Shown one piece after another: positions 16,097-24,812 of a DNA stretch of 64,000 bases (position 1 is the stretch's first letter; each line of letters starts with the position of its first letter). The position numbers and the translations under genes are program-made. The stretch is from Candidatus Manganitrophus noduliformans. GTDB lineage: Bacteria; Nitrospirota; Nitrospiria; SBBL01; Manganitrophaceae. Where the stretch lies: NCBI RefSeq assembly GCF_012184425.1, contig NZ_VTOW01000002.1:1098391-1162390 (forward strand). Direction: 5' to 3'. Below the pieces are notes generated by a model. That model searched no databases. It was not told the origin of the DNA and was given only the letters and a program-made list of their open reading frames with translations.

Positions 16097-17181
16097 TCTT
16101 TCTCCTTCTTCTGCTGAAGGCGCTTGCGAAGAATCTCCTTCTGACGGATCAGGTCGGGGGTCGGGGTCGCGTAGAGAAGATCGAACATCGTCTGCGGATC
16201 TTGCGGGGGAACCGCTTCGAATTCATGCACCGCGGCGGCGACCCGCTCTTGCATCTGCCGGCGGAGGACCTGCTCATCGGCTTCCGACCAACGGTACTCC
16301 CGCTCAAGAAATGCGCGAAGCCGAACGATCGGATCCTTTTTTCTCCAAGTCGCCACCTCTTCCACCTTTCGGTAGCGGGAGGCGTCATCGGCGGTGGTGT
16401 GATCGCTCAAGCGATAGGTATAACACTCGATCAACGTCGGGCCCTCTCCGCGCCGCGCCTTCTCCAGGGCGTTCTTGGCGGCGGTGTAGACGGCGAAGAC
16501 ATCATTGCCGTCGACCTGAATCCCTTCGAACCCATAGGCGATCGCCTTCTGCGCCAAGGTCGCCGCAGCGGTCTGGCGGGAGAGCGGAACCGAAATGGCC
16601 CAGTGATTGTTCTGGCAGATGAAAACGATCGGAAGGCGAAAGACGCCGGCAAAGTTGAGCCCTTCGTGGAAATCTCCTTTCGAAGTCGCTCCGTCTCCGA
16701 AAAAGGCCGCGACCGCGACCGGATCTCCCTTGAATTGCGCCGCCCAGGCGGCGCCGACCGCGTGCGGAATGTGGGTTCCCACCGGGATGGCGATCGGGAA
16801 GTCGTGTTGATCTTCCGGGATGGCGCTTCCGCGCTCATCGCCCGACCAGTACTGGTAGATCATCCTCATCGGGAGGCCCCGGAGAATGGAAACACCCGGC
16901 TCGCGAAAGGCGGGGAAGATCCAATCGGAGGGACGAAGCGCCGCGGCGCTCCCGACCTGCGCCGCCTCCTGGCCTTGGACGGAGGCGTACGTGCCGAGTC
17001 GTCCCTCGCGCTGAAGGTTCAGCGCCTTCTCATCGAAGGTGCGAATCAGCACCATCGATTCGTAAAACCCTTTGATCTCTTTTTCGTCCAGACCCGGCCA
17101 GAGGGCGCGATCGACCCGCCCGGCCTCGTCCAATATCTGAAGAAATTCGACTTTAAATTCGTGAACGACTTTCTTCGGCAT
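16093..17181 (-). CDS. pdhA: 2-oxoacid dehydrogenase E1 alpha subunit (PdhA-like)
   Basis: A 362-residue thiamine-diphosphate enzyme subunit. The N-terminus resembles the Gram-positive PdhA type, with MVLIRTFDEKALNLQREGRLG and SVQGQEAAQVGSA at about 43-80. The ThDP/Mg motif GDGATSKGDFHEGLNFAGV...QNNHWAIS covers about 160-195, and the phosphorylation-loop region YRLSDHTTADDASRYR lies near 262. It decarboxylates the 2-oxoacid and passes the acyl group to E2. It is first in the operon E1 alpha-E1 beta-E2, with GAGGGAG before the ATG. Adjacent acyl-CoA and propionyl-CoA genes make a branched-chain 2-oxoacid role a serious alternative to pyruvate. Confidence 0.88.
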   Translation of the reverse strand: MPKKVVHEFKVEFLQILDEAGRVDRALWPGLDEKEIKGFYESMVLIRTFDEKALNLQREGRLGTYASVQGQEAAQVGSAAALRPSDWIFPAFREPGVSILRGLPMRMIYQYWSGDERGSAIPEDQHDFPIAIPVGTHIPHAVGAAWAAQFKGDPVAVAAFFGDGATSKGDFHEGLNFAGVFRLPIVFICQNNHWAISVPLSRQTAAATLAQKAIAYGFEGIQVDGNDVFAVYTAAKNALEKARRGEGPTLIECYTYRLSDHTTADDASRYRKVEEVATWRKKDPIVRLRAFLEREYRWSEADEQVLRRQMQERVAAAVHEFEAVPPQDPQTMFDLLYATPTPDLIRQKEILRKRLQQKKEKE

Positions 17182-17204
17182 CGGTCTCCCTCAATTTCGT
17201 TTTT

Positions 17205-17210
17205 ATTATA
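17205..17210 (-). promoter_or_regulatory. Extended -10 promoter of the E1/E2 operon
   Basis: On the minus strand TGTTATAAT gives a perfect TATAAT with the TGn extension; no good -35 box is seen. Transcription would begin near 17198, 17 bases before the E1 alpha ATG. Confidence 0.55.
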
Positions 17211-17275
17211 ACATATCCATTCGAGCGATTGCTCCGGTTGGGGTCGGGCGGGCTGTTTGTCAAAGAGTGATGTGT

Positions 17276-17281
17276 TATAAT
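17276..17281 (+). promoter_or_regulatory. Extended -10 promoter of the thiolase operon
   Basis: TGTTATAAT on the plus strand again gives TATAAT with a TGn extension, the mirror of the divergent promoter 66 bp away. The predicted start, near 17288, lies about 22 bases before the thiolase ATG at 17310. Confidence 0.55.
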
Positions 17282-17309
17282 GAGCCTTAGGAAAAAGAGG
17301 AACGATTTC

Positions 17310-18527
17310 ATGGCTCAAAAAGTGATCATCACCGGCGCCGTTCGCACGCCGATCGGCGCTTTTCAAGGGGCGCTCAGCCCCCTCACGGCGCCGCAACTCG
17401 GAAGCCGCGCCATCGCCGAGGCGATCTCGCGCGCGGGTCTCCAGCCCGATCAAATCGATGAGGTTCTGATGGGCAACGTCCTCTCCGCCGGATTGGGCCA
17501 GGCCCCCGCCCGACAAGCCGCCCTCGGGGCCGGTCTTCCCGATTCGGTCCCTTGCACGACGATCAACAAGGTCTGCGGCTCGGGTCTCAAAGCGGTGATG
17601 ATCGGGGCACAGGCGATCGCCCTCGGTGATGCGAGCGTCGTGGTGGCCGGGGGGATGGAGAGCATGACGAACGCCCCCTATCTTTTGGAGCGGGCCCGAT
17701 CGGGCTACCGTCTCGGTCACGGCACCCTGACCGACAGCATTATCAAAGACGGCCTTTGGGACGTCTACAACAACTTTCACATGGGATCGGCCGCGGAGCA
17801 ATGCGCGGAGGAGTATCATCTGAGTCGGGAGATGTTGGACGACTTCGCCCTGGAGAGTTATCACCGGGCGCAAGAGGCGCAACAGCGGGGCGAGTTCAAA
17901 AGAGAGGTGGTTCCTCTCGAGATCGCGGGAAGAAAGGGACCGGCGGTCCTTTCGGAAGACGAGGAGCCGAAGCGGGTCGACTTCGACAAATTTCGCAAGC
18001 TCAAGCCGGCCTTTGAGAAAGAGGGCCGGATCACGGCGGGAAACGCCTCCTCCCTCAGCGATGGGGCCGCCGCCGTGGTGCTGATGTCGGCGGAGCAAGC
18101 GCAGCGCCTCGGAGCCCGACCCCGCGCCGAAATCATCGGGTACACCACCACGGCGACCGCACCGGCCCGATTTACCGTGGCCCCCGCCGCCGCCATCACC
18201 GCGCTGCTGAAGAAAGTCCGGCTGACCCCGTCCGACATCGATCTTTTCGAGATCAATGAGGCGTTCGCCGCCTCTTCGATCGCGGTGATGCGGGATTTGG
18301 GGATCGATTCGAAGAAGATCAATCGGCGCGGCGGGGCGATCGCGTTGGGACATCCGATCGGCGCCAGCGGCGCCCGCATTCTCACCACCCTGATCCACCT
18401 CTTGGAAGACCTCGATCTTTCCCGCGGGGTCGCCTCTCTCTGCATCGGCGGAGGGGAAGCGGTCGCCTTGTTGATCGAGCGAACGTCCAAGACCGAATCA
18501 AAAAAATCAAATCAGAAAGGACTGTGA
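17310..18527 (+). CDS. Acetyl-CoA C-acyltransferase (thiolase)
   Basis: About 405 residues, a typical thiolase length. The acyl-accepting Cys is in NKVCGSGLKAVMIG (about residue 89). The second active site shows NEAFAASS near 320, the catalytic His in GHPIGASGARI near 350, and the final Cys in SLCIGGGEAVAL. It condenses or cleaves acyl-CoA and acetyl-CoA. ATG 17310 has AGAGGAAC upstream; the frame to 17280 includes the promoter and is unlikely. It begins a plus-strand cluster with 3-hydroxyacyl-CoA and acyl-CoA dehydrogenases, so either short-chain beta-oxidation or acetoacetyl-CoA metabolism is possible. Confidence 0.92.
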   Translation: MAQKVIITGAVRTPIGAFQGALSPLTAPQLGSRAIAEAISRAGLQPDQIDEVLMGNVLSAGLGQAPARQAALGAGLPDSVPCTTINKVCGSGLKAVMIGAQAIALGDASVVVAGGMESMTNAPYLLERARSGYRLGHGTLTDSIIKDGLWDVYNNFHMGSAAEQCAEEYHLSREMLDDFALESYHRAQEAQQRGEFKREVVPLEIAGRKGPAVLSEDEEPKRVDFDKFRKLKPAFEKEGRITAGNASSLSDGAAAVVLMSAEQAQRLGARPRAEIIGYTTTATAPARFTVAPAAAITALLKKVRLTPSDIDLFEINEAFAASSIAVMRDLGIDSKKINRRGGAIALGHPIGASGARILTTLIHLLEDLDLSRGVASLCIGGGEAVALLIERTSKTESKKSNQKGL

Positions 18528-18536
18528 GGTAGACCG

Positions 18537-19406
18537 ATGGAAATCAGCATCATCGGCGTGGTCGGCGCGGGACAGATGGGAAGCGGCATCACCCAGGTTG
18601 TCTCCACCGGCGGATACCACGTGCTTCTTTACGACCTTGACGCGAAAGTGTTGGAGGCCGCCGTCGAACGAATTACGGAGGGACTCAACACGGCGGTCAA
18701 GCGGGGGAAATTGACGGAGTGGGTTCGGGAAAAAACGCTCAAGAACATCAAGCTGACAACCCGGCTGGAAGATCTCGCCCACTGCCATATGCTCATCGAG
18801 GCGGCCCCCGAGCGGGAAGAGATCAAAATGGAAACGTTCGAGCTCCTCGATTCGATTTGTCCGAAGGAGGTCGTCTTCGCTACGAACACCTCCTCGATCT
18901 CGATCACCCGGCTCGCTTCCGTGACACAGCGGGCCGATAAATTCATCGGCATTCATTTCATGAACCCGGCCGCGATCATTGAATTGGTCGAGATCGTCCG
19001 GGGGTGGCAGACCTCTGATGAAACGTTCCTTCAAGCAAAACATTTCGTCGAGAAATTGGGAAAGACGGTCGTCGTCTCGAAAGATTTTCCCGGTTTCATC
19101 ATCAACCGAATTCTGATGCCGATGATCAACGAAGCGATCTTCGCCGTCATGGAAGGGGTCGGAACGCCGCAGGAGATCGACATGGCGATGACGATGGGGG
19201 TCCGCCATCCGATGGGCCCGCTCGCGCTCGCCGATCTGATCGGTCTCGACACCTGCCTCGATATCATGGAAGTCCTCTTCACCGAATTCGGCGACAGCAA
19301 ATACCGCCCAGCCCCCCTCTTGCGCAAATATGTGGAGGCCGGCCTCCTTGGGAAAAAAACCGGACGCGGCTTCTACTATTATAAAACGCAGGGATCGACC
19401 CCGTGA
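18537..19406 (+). CDS. 3-hydroxyacyl-CoA (3-hydroxybutyryl-CoA) dehydrogenase
   Basis: A 289-residue short-chain dehydrogenase of the Hbd/PaaH type. The Rossmann motif is GVVGAGQMGSGI (about 7-18) with acidic LYDLD at 31-35. The NAD-contact stretch ATNTSSIS lies near 120, and the catalytic His is in GIHFMNPAAIIELVEIV near 140. FPGFIINRILMPMINEAIF and the C-terminal dimerisation domain follow. It oxidises (S)-3-hydroxyacyl-CoA with NAD+. It starts 9 bp after the thiolase stop with GAGGT upstream, and its own stop overlaps the next start (GTGA). Confidence 0.92.
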   Translation: MEISIIGVVGAGQMGSGITQVVSTGGYHVLLYDLDAKVLEAAVERITEGLNTAVKRGKLTEWVREKTLKNIKLTTRLEDLAHCHMLIEAAPEREEIKMETFELLDSICPKEVVFATNTSSISITRLASVTQRADKFIGIHFMNPAAIIELVEIVRGWQTSDETFLQAKHFVEKLGKTVVVSKDFPGFIINRILMPMINEAIFAVMEGVGTPQEIDMAMTMGVRHPMGPLALADLIGLDTCLDIMEVLFTEFGDSKYRPAPLLRKYVEAGLLGKKTGRGFYYYKTQGSTP

Positions 19407-20539
19407 ATTTGCATTTCACCGAAGAGCAACAGATGGTCTTGGAAACGGTTCGGGGCTTCGCCGAAAAAGAGGTGAAGCCGGTCGCTTCCAAGATGGATGC
19501 CGCCTCCGAGTTTCCGCACGCGCTGGTCAAAGGGCTGGGTGAGATGGGATTGATGGGAGCCTTTATCCCGGCCGAATACGGCGGCTCCGGGATGGATCTG
19601 TTGACCTACATCCTTGCGATGGAGGAGATCTCGAAGGCGTGGGCCTCCCTCGGCGTCGTCATGACAGTCAACAACTCGCTCGCCTGCGATCCGATCAACC
19701 GGTTCGGAACCAAGGCGCAGAAAGAGAAGTACCTCGTCCCGCTCGCGCAAGGCCGTCTCTTGGGATGTTATGCGTTAACCGAGCCGGGGGCCGGCTCCGA
19801 CGCGGGCGGCATTGCGACACAGGCGCGGAAGGACGGCGGTCACTATGTTCTGAACGGAACAAAGCTCTTCATCACCAATGGAAAGAATGCCGATGTGGCG
19901 ATCGTCTACGCGGTGACCGATCCGGCGCGGGGGAAAAAAGGGATCTCAGCCTTCATCGTTGAAAAAGCGTTTTCCGGTTTCGTGGTTGGGAAAATCGAGG
20001 ACAAGATGGGGCTGCGCGGCTCCGACACCGCTGAATTAATCTTCCAGGAGTGCCGGGTTCCGGCGGAGAATCTTCTCGGGGTGGAGAACGAAGGCTTCAA
20101 GATCGCGCTCGCGACGCTTGACGGCGGACGGATCGGGATCGCCGCCCAGGCGCTCGGGATCGCGCAGGGCTGTCTTGAAGAATCCCTCGCGTATGCCAAA
20201 GAGCGGAAGCAGTTCAACCGGCCGATCGGCGACTTTCAGGCGATTCAAAACATGCTCGCCGACATGAAGACCGAGATCGACGCCGCCCGGCTCCTCACCC
20301 ATCGGGCCGCCTGGAGCCGCCACCAGGGAAGACTGGTCACGGCGATCGCCGCCGAGGCGAAGCTGTATGCTTCTGAGATGGCGAACCGGGTCGCCTACAA
20401 GGCGGTCCAGGTCTTCGGCGGCTACGGCTTTATCAAAGATTTTCCGGTCGAGCGATTTTACAGAGATGCCCGGATCACCACCCTGTATGAAGGAACCTCG
20501 GAGGTCCAGCGGATGGTGATTGCGCGGCATTTGTTATAA
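19403..20539 (+). CDS. Acyl-CoA dehydrogenase
   Basis: A 378-residue FAD-dependent enzyme with the full three-domain fold. The family signature [15 protein letters not shown] (about 120-134) contacts [13 protein letters not shown] lies near 205 and the C-terminal [23 protein letters not shown] near 340. The catalytic Glu is in [15 protein letters not shown]. The size and the position of that Glu match short-chain (butyryl-like) enzymes, though chain length cannot be fixed from sequence. The start is GTG 19403, overlapping the preceding stop. No electron-transfer flavoprotein genes are in the window. Confidence 0.93.
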   Translation: MNLHFTEEQQMVLETVRGFAEKEVKPVASKMDAASEFPHALVKGLGEMGLMGAFIPAEYGGSGMDLLTYILAMEEISKAWASLGVVMTVNNSLACDPINRFGTKAQKEKYLVPLAQGRLLGCYALTEPGAGSDAGGIATQARKDGGHYVLNGTKLFITNGKNADVAIVYAVTDPARGKKGISAFIVEKAFSGFVVGKIEDKMGLRGSDTAELIFQECRVPAENLLGVENEGFKIALATLDGGRIGIAAQALGIAQGCLEESLAYAKERKQFNRPIGDFQAIQNMLADMKTEIDAARLLTHRAAWSRHQGRLVTAIAAEAKLYASEMANRVAYKAVQVFGGYGFIKDFPVERFYRDARITTLYEGTSEVQRMVIARHLL

Positions 20540-20544
20540 TCCAT

Positions 20545-20571
20545 GTAGGGCGTATTGCAATACGCCCTTAC
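20545..20571. repeat. GTAGGGC-type intergenic palindrome
   Basis: GGGCGTATTGCAATACGCCC (20548-20567) is a perfect 20-bp palindrome flanked by GTA on the left and TTAC on the right. It fills the gap between the acyl-CoA dehydrogenase and mutase genes and belongs to the family seen at 13825 and 23498. Confidence 0.7.
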
Positions 20572-20583
20572 AACAGGCATTTG

Positions 20584-22197
20584 ATGAAGAAAGATCTTTC
20601 CAAAAGAGAACGGAAACCGAAGTTCAAAAATCTCTCAGACATTGAGATCGACCGGCTCTATACCGAGCGGTCCACCCGCTCGATCGACCCGGAAAAAGAT
20701 CTCGGCCGGCCGGGAGCGTTCCCCTTCACCCGCGGCATCTACCCGACGATGTATCGCGGGCAGCTCTGGACGATGCGGCAGTTCTCCGGCTTCGCCTCCG
20801 CCGCCGAGACCAATGAACGCTACCACTATCTTCTGAATCAGGGCCAGACCGGCTTGTCTGTTGCGTTCGATCTCCCGACGTTGATGGGATACGACTCCGA
20901 TCATCCGAAGTCGCTCGGCGAAGTCGGGAAGTGCGGCGTCGCCATTGACACGGTTCATGATATGGAACGGCTCTTCGACGGGATCCCCCTCGACCGGGTC
21001 AGCACCTCGATGACGATCAACGCCCCGGCGATCGTCCTCTTTGCCATGTACCTTGCCGTCGCCGAGAAACAAAGGGTCTCCTTTAACCAGCTCCGGGGAA
21101 CACTCCAGAACGATATCCTCAAAGAGTACATCGCCCAGAAGGAATGGATCACCTCGCCGGAGCCCTCGCTCAAATTGATCAACGACACCGTCCGGTTCTG
21201 CGTCGAAGAAGCGCCGCTCTTTCACCCCATCAGCATTTCCGGCTATCATATCCGCGAGGCCGGATCGACGGCGGTGCAGGAGCTCGCCTTCACCCTCTAT
21301 GACGGTCTCAGCTATGTGGAATCGGCCATCAAATCGGGCTTAAAGGTCGACGACTTTGCCCCGCGCCTCTCCTTCTTCTTCAATGCCCACAACGATTTCT
21401 TCGAGGAGATCGCGAAATACCGCGCCGCCCGGCGGCTCTGGGCGCGGGAGATGAAGAAGCGGTTTCATCCAAGAGACCCCCGATCAATGGCGCTTCGGTT
21501 TCACACGCAGACCGCCGGCTGCACGCTGACCGCGCAGCAGCCGTACAACAACATCGTTCGGGTGGCGCTGCAAGCGCTGGCCGCCGTCCTGGGCGGCACC
21601 CAGTCGCTTCATACGAATTCGATGGATGAGACCTACGCCCTTCCGACGCAAGAGGCGGTGAAGATCGCCCTTCGGACGCAACAGATCATCGCCCACGAGA
21701 GCGGCGTCACCGACACCGTCGACCCCCTCGCCGGATCGTACTATATCGAATCGCTGACAAACCGGATGGAGAAAGAGGCGCAGCGCTACTTCAAGAAGCT
21801 CGACGGAATGGGGGGAATGGTCCGTGCCATCGAGAAGGGCTTTCCGCAGCGGGAGATCCACCGCGCCGCCGTCGCCTACCAGCAGGAGATCGATCGGAAA
21901 GATCGGCTCATCGTCGGCATGAACGCCTTTATCGAAAAGGAAGAACGCCGGATTGAGATCCTCAAGGTCACGGGGGATGTGGAGCGGCGGCAGGTCGCAC
22001 GATTAAAGAAGGTCAAGGCAGAGCGCGATCCGAAAAAACTCCAACAGACGTTACAACGGCTTACCTCCGCCGCGGAGGCCGGCGCTTATCTGATGCCGTT
22101 GATCCTCGACGCCGTGCGGGCCTCCGCCACGGTCGGAGAGATCTCCGACGTATTTAGAAAAGCTTATGGGGAGTACCGCGAGTCGGTCTCGTTTTGA
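20584..22197 (+). CDS. Methylmalonyl-CoA mutase, catalytic (large) subunit
   Basis: The 537-residue product is the (beta/alpha)8 substrate domain of methylmalonyl-CoA mutase without the B12 domain. [20 protein letters not shown] (about 56-75) lines the CoA channel, followed by [37 protein letters not shown] near 177 and [21 protein letters not shown] near 310 are conserved mutase blocks. It interconverts methylmalonyl-CoA and succinyl-CoA with the small subunit at 23034. Splitting into two genes is usual in archaea and some bacteria. A TTG at 20581 precedes the chosen ATG. It requires adenosylcobalamin, which ties it to the B12 operon in this window. Confidence 0.92.
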   Translation: MKKDLSKRERKPKFKNLSDIEIDRLYTERSTRSIDPEKDLGRPGAFPFTRGIYPTMYRGQLWTMRQFSGFASAAETNERYHYLLNQGQTGLSVAFDLPTLMGYDSDHPKSLGEVGKCGVAIDTVHDMERLFDGIPLDRVSTSMTINAPAIVLFAMYLAVAEKQRVSFNQLRGTLQNDILKEYIAQKEWITSPEPSLKLINDTVRFCVEEAPLFHPISISGYHIREAGSTAVQELAFTLYDGLSYVESAIKSGLKVDDFAPRLSFFFNAHNDFFEEIAKYRAARRLWAREMKKRFHPRDPRSMALRFHTQTAGCTLTAQQPYNNIVRVALQALAAVLGGTQSLHTNSMDETYALPTQEAVKIALRTQQIIAHESGVTDTVDPLAGSYYIESLTNRMEKEAQRYFKKLDGMGGMVRAIEKGFPQREIHRAAVAYQQEIDRKDRLIVGMNAFIEKEERRIEILKVTGDVERRQVARLKKVKAERDPKKLQQTLQRLTSAAEAGAYLMPLILDAVRASATVGEISDVFRKAYGEYRESVSF

Positions 22198-22198
22198 T

Positions 22199-23041
22199 AT
22201 GAAGCTCGGCGCCTTTGAAATCGAACCCCTTACCGACGGCACCTTTCGATTGGACGGCGGCGCCATGTTCGGCGTGGTTCCCAAGGTGCTCTGGGAAAAA
22301 CACCATCCGGCCGACGACCGGAATCGGATTCATCTGGAACTCGGCGTTCTGCTGATCCGGGCACACGGGATGAACATTCTCGTCGACACCGGAATCGGAA
22401 ACAAAGGAGACGAGAAGTTTAACGAAATTTACGCCGTGAACCGGACGCCGTCGATTGAGGCGTCGCTCGCGAAACACGGCCTCGCCCCCGCCGACATCGC
22501 GCTGGTGATCAACACCCATTTCCACTTCGACCATGCCGGCGGGAACACCCGGCGGGACGATCACGGCCACATCCATCCGACCTTTCCGAGGGCGACCTAC
22601 TTCATCCAGAAGGGAGAGTGGGAGTTCGCCAACACCCCGAACGAGCGGACCCGCGGAAGTTATCTTCTCGAGAACTACGAAGTCCTCCCGAAAGAAGGGC
22701 GGCTCGATCTTTTGGAGGGAGACTCGGAAATTCTGAAGGGGGTTTCCGTCGTCCGGACTCCCGGCCACACCGAACACCACCAATCGATTCTGGTCGAATC
22801 GAACGGCGAGAAGGCCCTCTTCATCGGCGATCTCATCCCGACCGCCGCCCATCTTCCGCTTCCCTACATCATGGGATACGATCTCTTTCCGTTGACGACG
22901 ATGGAGACCAAGCGGGAACTGCTGGCGCAGGCGCACGAGGAGCACTGGCTTTTGATTTTCCAGCACGATCCGAAGATTCGAATGGGATACTTAAAGAAGA
23001 AGGAAGGCCGATACCAATTGGAGGAGGTCCGGGTTGCCTAG
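22199..23041 (+). CDS. MBL-fold metallo-hydrolase
   Basis: About 280 residues. The metal motif THFHFDHAGG (HxHxDH) lies near residue 104. Later ligands are in VRTPGHTEHHQSIL (about 190), LFIGDLIP (about 212) and FQHDP near 260. The fold is that of a soluble binuclear zinc hydrolase, with no signal peptide. ATG 22199 begins right after the mutase stop; an ATG at 22166 inside the mutase gene is possible. Its last bases overlap the small mutase subunit, so it is co-translated with the mutase. A thioesterase-like or quality-control role on CoA esters is an inference from position; the substrate is unknown. Confidence 0.8.
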   Translation: MKLGAFEIEPLTDGTFRLDGGAMFGVVPKVLWEKHHPADDRNRIHLELGVLLIRAHGMNILVDTGIGNKGDEKFNEIYAVNRTPSIEASLAKHGLAPADIALVINTHFHFDHAGGNTRRDDHGHIHPTFPRATYFIQKGEWEFANTPNERTRGSYLLENYEVLPKEGRLDLLEGDSEILKGVSVVRTPGHTEHHQSILVESNGEKALFIGDLIPTAAHLPLPYIMGYDLFPLTTMETKRELLAQAHEEHWLLIFQHDPKIRMGYLKKKEGRYQLEEVRVA

Positions 23042-23480
23042 AGCGGTCAAGAACGCCCCCGTAAAATCATCCGATCGCAAGAAAACGACCGAGCGGCGAA
23101 AGCGGGTGCTGCTCGCCAAGATCGGCCTCGACGGCCACGACCGCGGCATCAAGGTCGTCGCTCGCGCCCTGCGCGACGGCGGAAACGAGGTGATCTACCT
23201 CGGCCTGCACCACACCCCCGCCGAAATCGTCGCCTCCGCGATTCAGGAGGATGCCGACGCCATCGGCCTCTCGATCCACTCCGCCGCCCACATGACCCTC
23301 TTCGAAGAAGTTTTGAAACTCTTGAAGAAGGAAAAGGCGACCGACATCGCCGTCTTCGGCGGCGGCATCATTCCCGATGAAGATATCCGCGACCTCAAAA
23401 AGCAAGGAATCCGCGAAATCTTCACCCCCGGCACGCCGCTGGACGAGATTGTTCAGTTTGTGAAAAAGTTGAAGAGATAA
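23034..23480 (+). CDS. Methylmalonyl-CoA mutase, B12-binding (small) subunit
   Basis: A 148-residue cobalamin-binding domain. KIGLDGHDRGIKVVARAL (about 29-46) is the DxHxxG motif whose His replaces the lower ligand of cobalamin. The next conserved block reads GLSIHSAAHM rather than the more common SxL form. GGGIIPDEDI and IFTPGTPLDEIVQFV complete the fold. It starts with TTG 23034, which has GAGGAGG nine bases upstream, and overlaps the MBL gene by 8 bp. It pairs with the large subunit encoded at 20584. Confidence 0.92.
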   Translation: MPRAVKNAPVKSSDRKKTTERRKRVLLAKIGLDGHDRGIKVVARALRDGGNEVIYLGLHHTPAEIVASAIQEDADAIGLSIHSAAHMTLFEEVLKLLKKEKATDIAVFGGGIIPDEDIRDLKKQGIREIFTPGTPLDEIVQFVKKLKR

Positions 23481-23497
23481 GAATGTCCGGAAAGAAA

Positions 23498-23522
23498 GGG
23501 CAAGGCAGCGCCTCGCCCCTAC
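23498..23522. repeat. GTAGGGGC-type palindrome
   Basis: GGGCAAGGC (23498-23506) and GCCTCGCCC (23510-23518) pair with one mismatch around the loop AGC. The right flank CCTAC gives GTAGGGGCGAGG on the minus strand. It sits between the convergent ends of the mutase subunit and hutI. Confidence 0.6.
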
Positions 23523-23524
23523 GC

Positions 23525-24778
23525 TCAGCACGATGAATAAACCACCTTTCCTTTCTTCAAAACCTTCTCCAAATGATTCACCCCAAAGAAATAAGGCAAC
23601 TGTTCATAACGTTCTAAATCGAGAATCAGAATATCGGCCTGTTTCCCAACTTCCAAACTCCCGACGACCTCTCCCATCCCCACTGCATGCGCCGCATTAA
23701 TGGTCGCCGCCGAAATGGCTTCCGCCGCACTCAACTTGAAATCGCGCACCGCAAGATGAATGATCTCCTGCATCGAAAGGGTGGGTGAAGAGCCGGGGTT
23801 GAAATCGGTCGCCAGCGCAATCGGCACCCCCGCTTCGATCAAAGCACGCGCCGGCGGAAGATGCTTCGACATGAGAAAGTGCGACACCCCCGGCAAAAGA
23901 ACACCGACGGCGCCGCTTTGCGCCAAGAGCGGCATCTCCTCCGGCCGGATGTGATCGAGATGATCGACCGAGACCGCCCCGAACTCCGCCGCCAGCCGCA
24001 CCCCCTCCTGATCGGAGAACTCCCCCGCATGAAGCTTAATCGCAAATCCTTCGCTCTTGGCCGCTTCGAGGATTCGCCGCGTTTGATCGGCATTGAAGGC
24101 CCCTTCTTCGCAGAACACATCGCAGAACCGGGCCCGTCCCCGGACGGCCGGGAGCATTTCGATGACCTGATCAACATACGCTTCGGGGCGGTCCGAATAT
24201 TCCTTCGGAATCGTATGCGCCCCCAGGAAGGTCGGGACCGGATCGATCGGAACCCGCTTTTTGAGCTGCTCGATCACCTTCAGGATTTTGACCTCGTTTT
24301 TAAGATCAAGGCCATACCCGCTTTTGATCTCCACCGTGGTCGTCCCGCACGCCAGCATCTGTCCCAGAAAATGCTCGGCGGTTTCCGTCAGCGACTTCAG
24401 TGACGCGTCGCGGGTCGCCTCCACCGTGCTGAGAATGCCCCCTCCCCGCTGGAGGATTTCAAGATAAGGAACCCCGCGCAGCTTCTCGGCCCACTCCCCC
24501 TCGCGGCTCCCGGCAAAAACGGCGTGGGTGTGCGGATCGACGAAGCCGGGCAGGACGACTTTTCCGCCGGCATCGATCTCCCGCCGGGCACGCCCTTGTC
24601 GGCGATACTCCCTCTGCGCGCCAACCCAGGCGATCTTTCCCCGCGAGATCCCGATGGCGCCGTTTTGAATCAGACCGAGCTCTATCAACCCTGACCGGCG
24701 CCTCGGCCCGCGGCGCTCCCCTGCCAACGTAAGGAGCTCGCCGCAGTTCAAAATCGCGAGATCGAACGCAAACGGCAT
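23525..24778 (-). CDS. hutI: Imidazolonepropionase
   Basis: A 417-residue amidohydrolase of the HutI family. The metal-binding HxH is in GFVDPHTHAVFAGSREGEWAEK (about residues 76-98). KSGYGLDLKNEVKIL near 153, and the later metal histidine in FAIKLHAGEFSD and the Asp in LATDFNPGSSP near 330, are also visible. It opens the imidazolone ring to give N-formimidoyl-L-glutamate, third in histidine degradation. It is the last gene of hutG-hutU-hutI, 34 bp after hutU. Confidence 0.95.
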   Translation of the reverse strand: MPFAFDLAILNCGELLTLAGERRGPRRRSGLIELGLIQNGAIGISRGKIAWVGAQREYRRQGRARREIDAGGKVVLPGFVDPHTHAVFAGSREGEWAEKLRGVPYLEILQRGGGILSTVEATRDASLKSLTETAEHFLGQMLACGTTTVEIKSGYGLDLKNEVKILKVIEQLKKRVPIDPVPTFLGAHTIPKEYSDRPEAYVDQVIEMLPAVRGRARFCDVFCEEGAFNADQTRRILEAAKSEGFAIKLHAGEFSDQEGVRLAAEFGAVSVDHLDHIRPEEMPLLAQSGAVGVLLPGVSHFLMSKHLPPARALIEAGVPIALATDFNPGSSPTLSMQEIIHLAVRDFKLSAAEAISAATINAAHAVGMGEVVGSLEVGKQADILILDLERYEQLPYFFGVNHLEKVLKKGKVVYSSC

Positions 24779-24812
24779 CGCATTGTCCTTTTTCTAAACA
24801 AGAGGAACGGAT

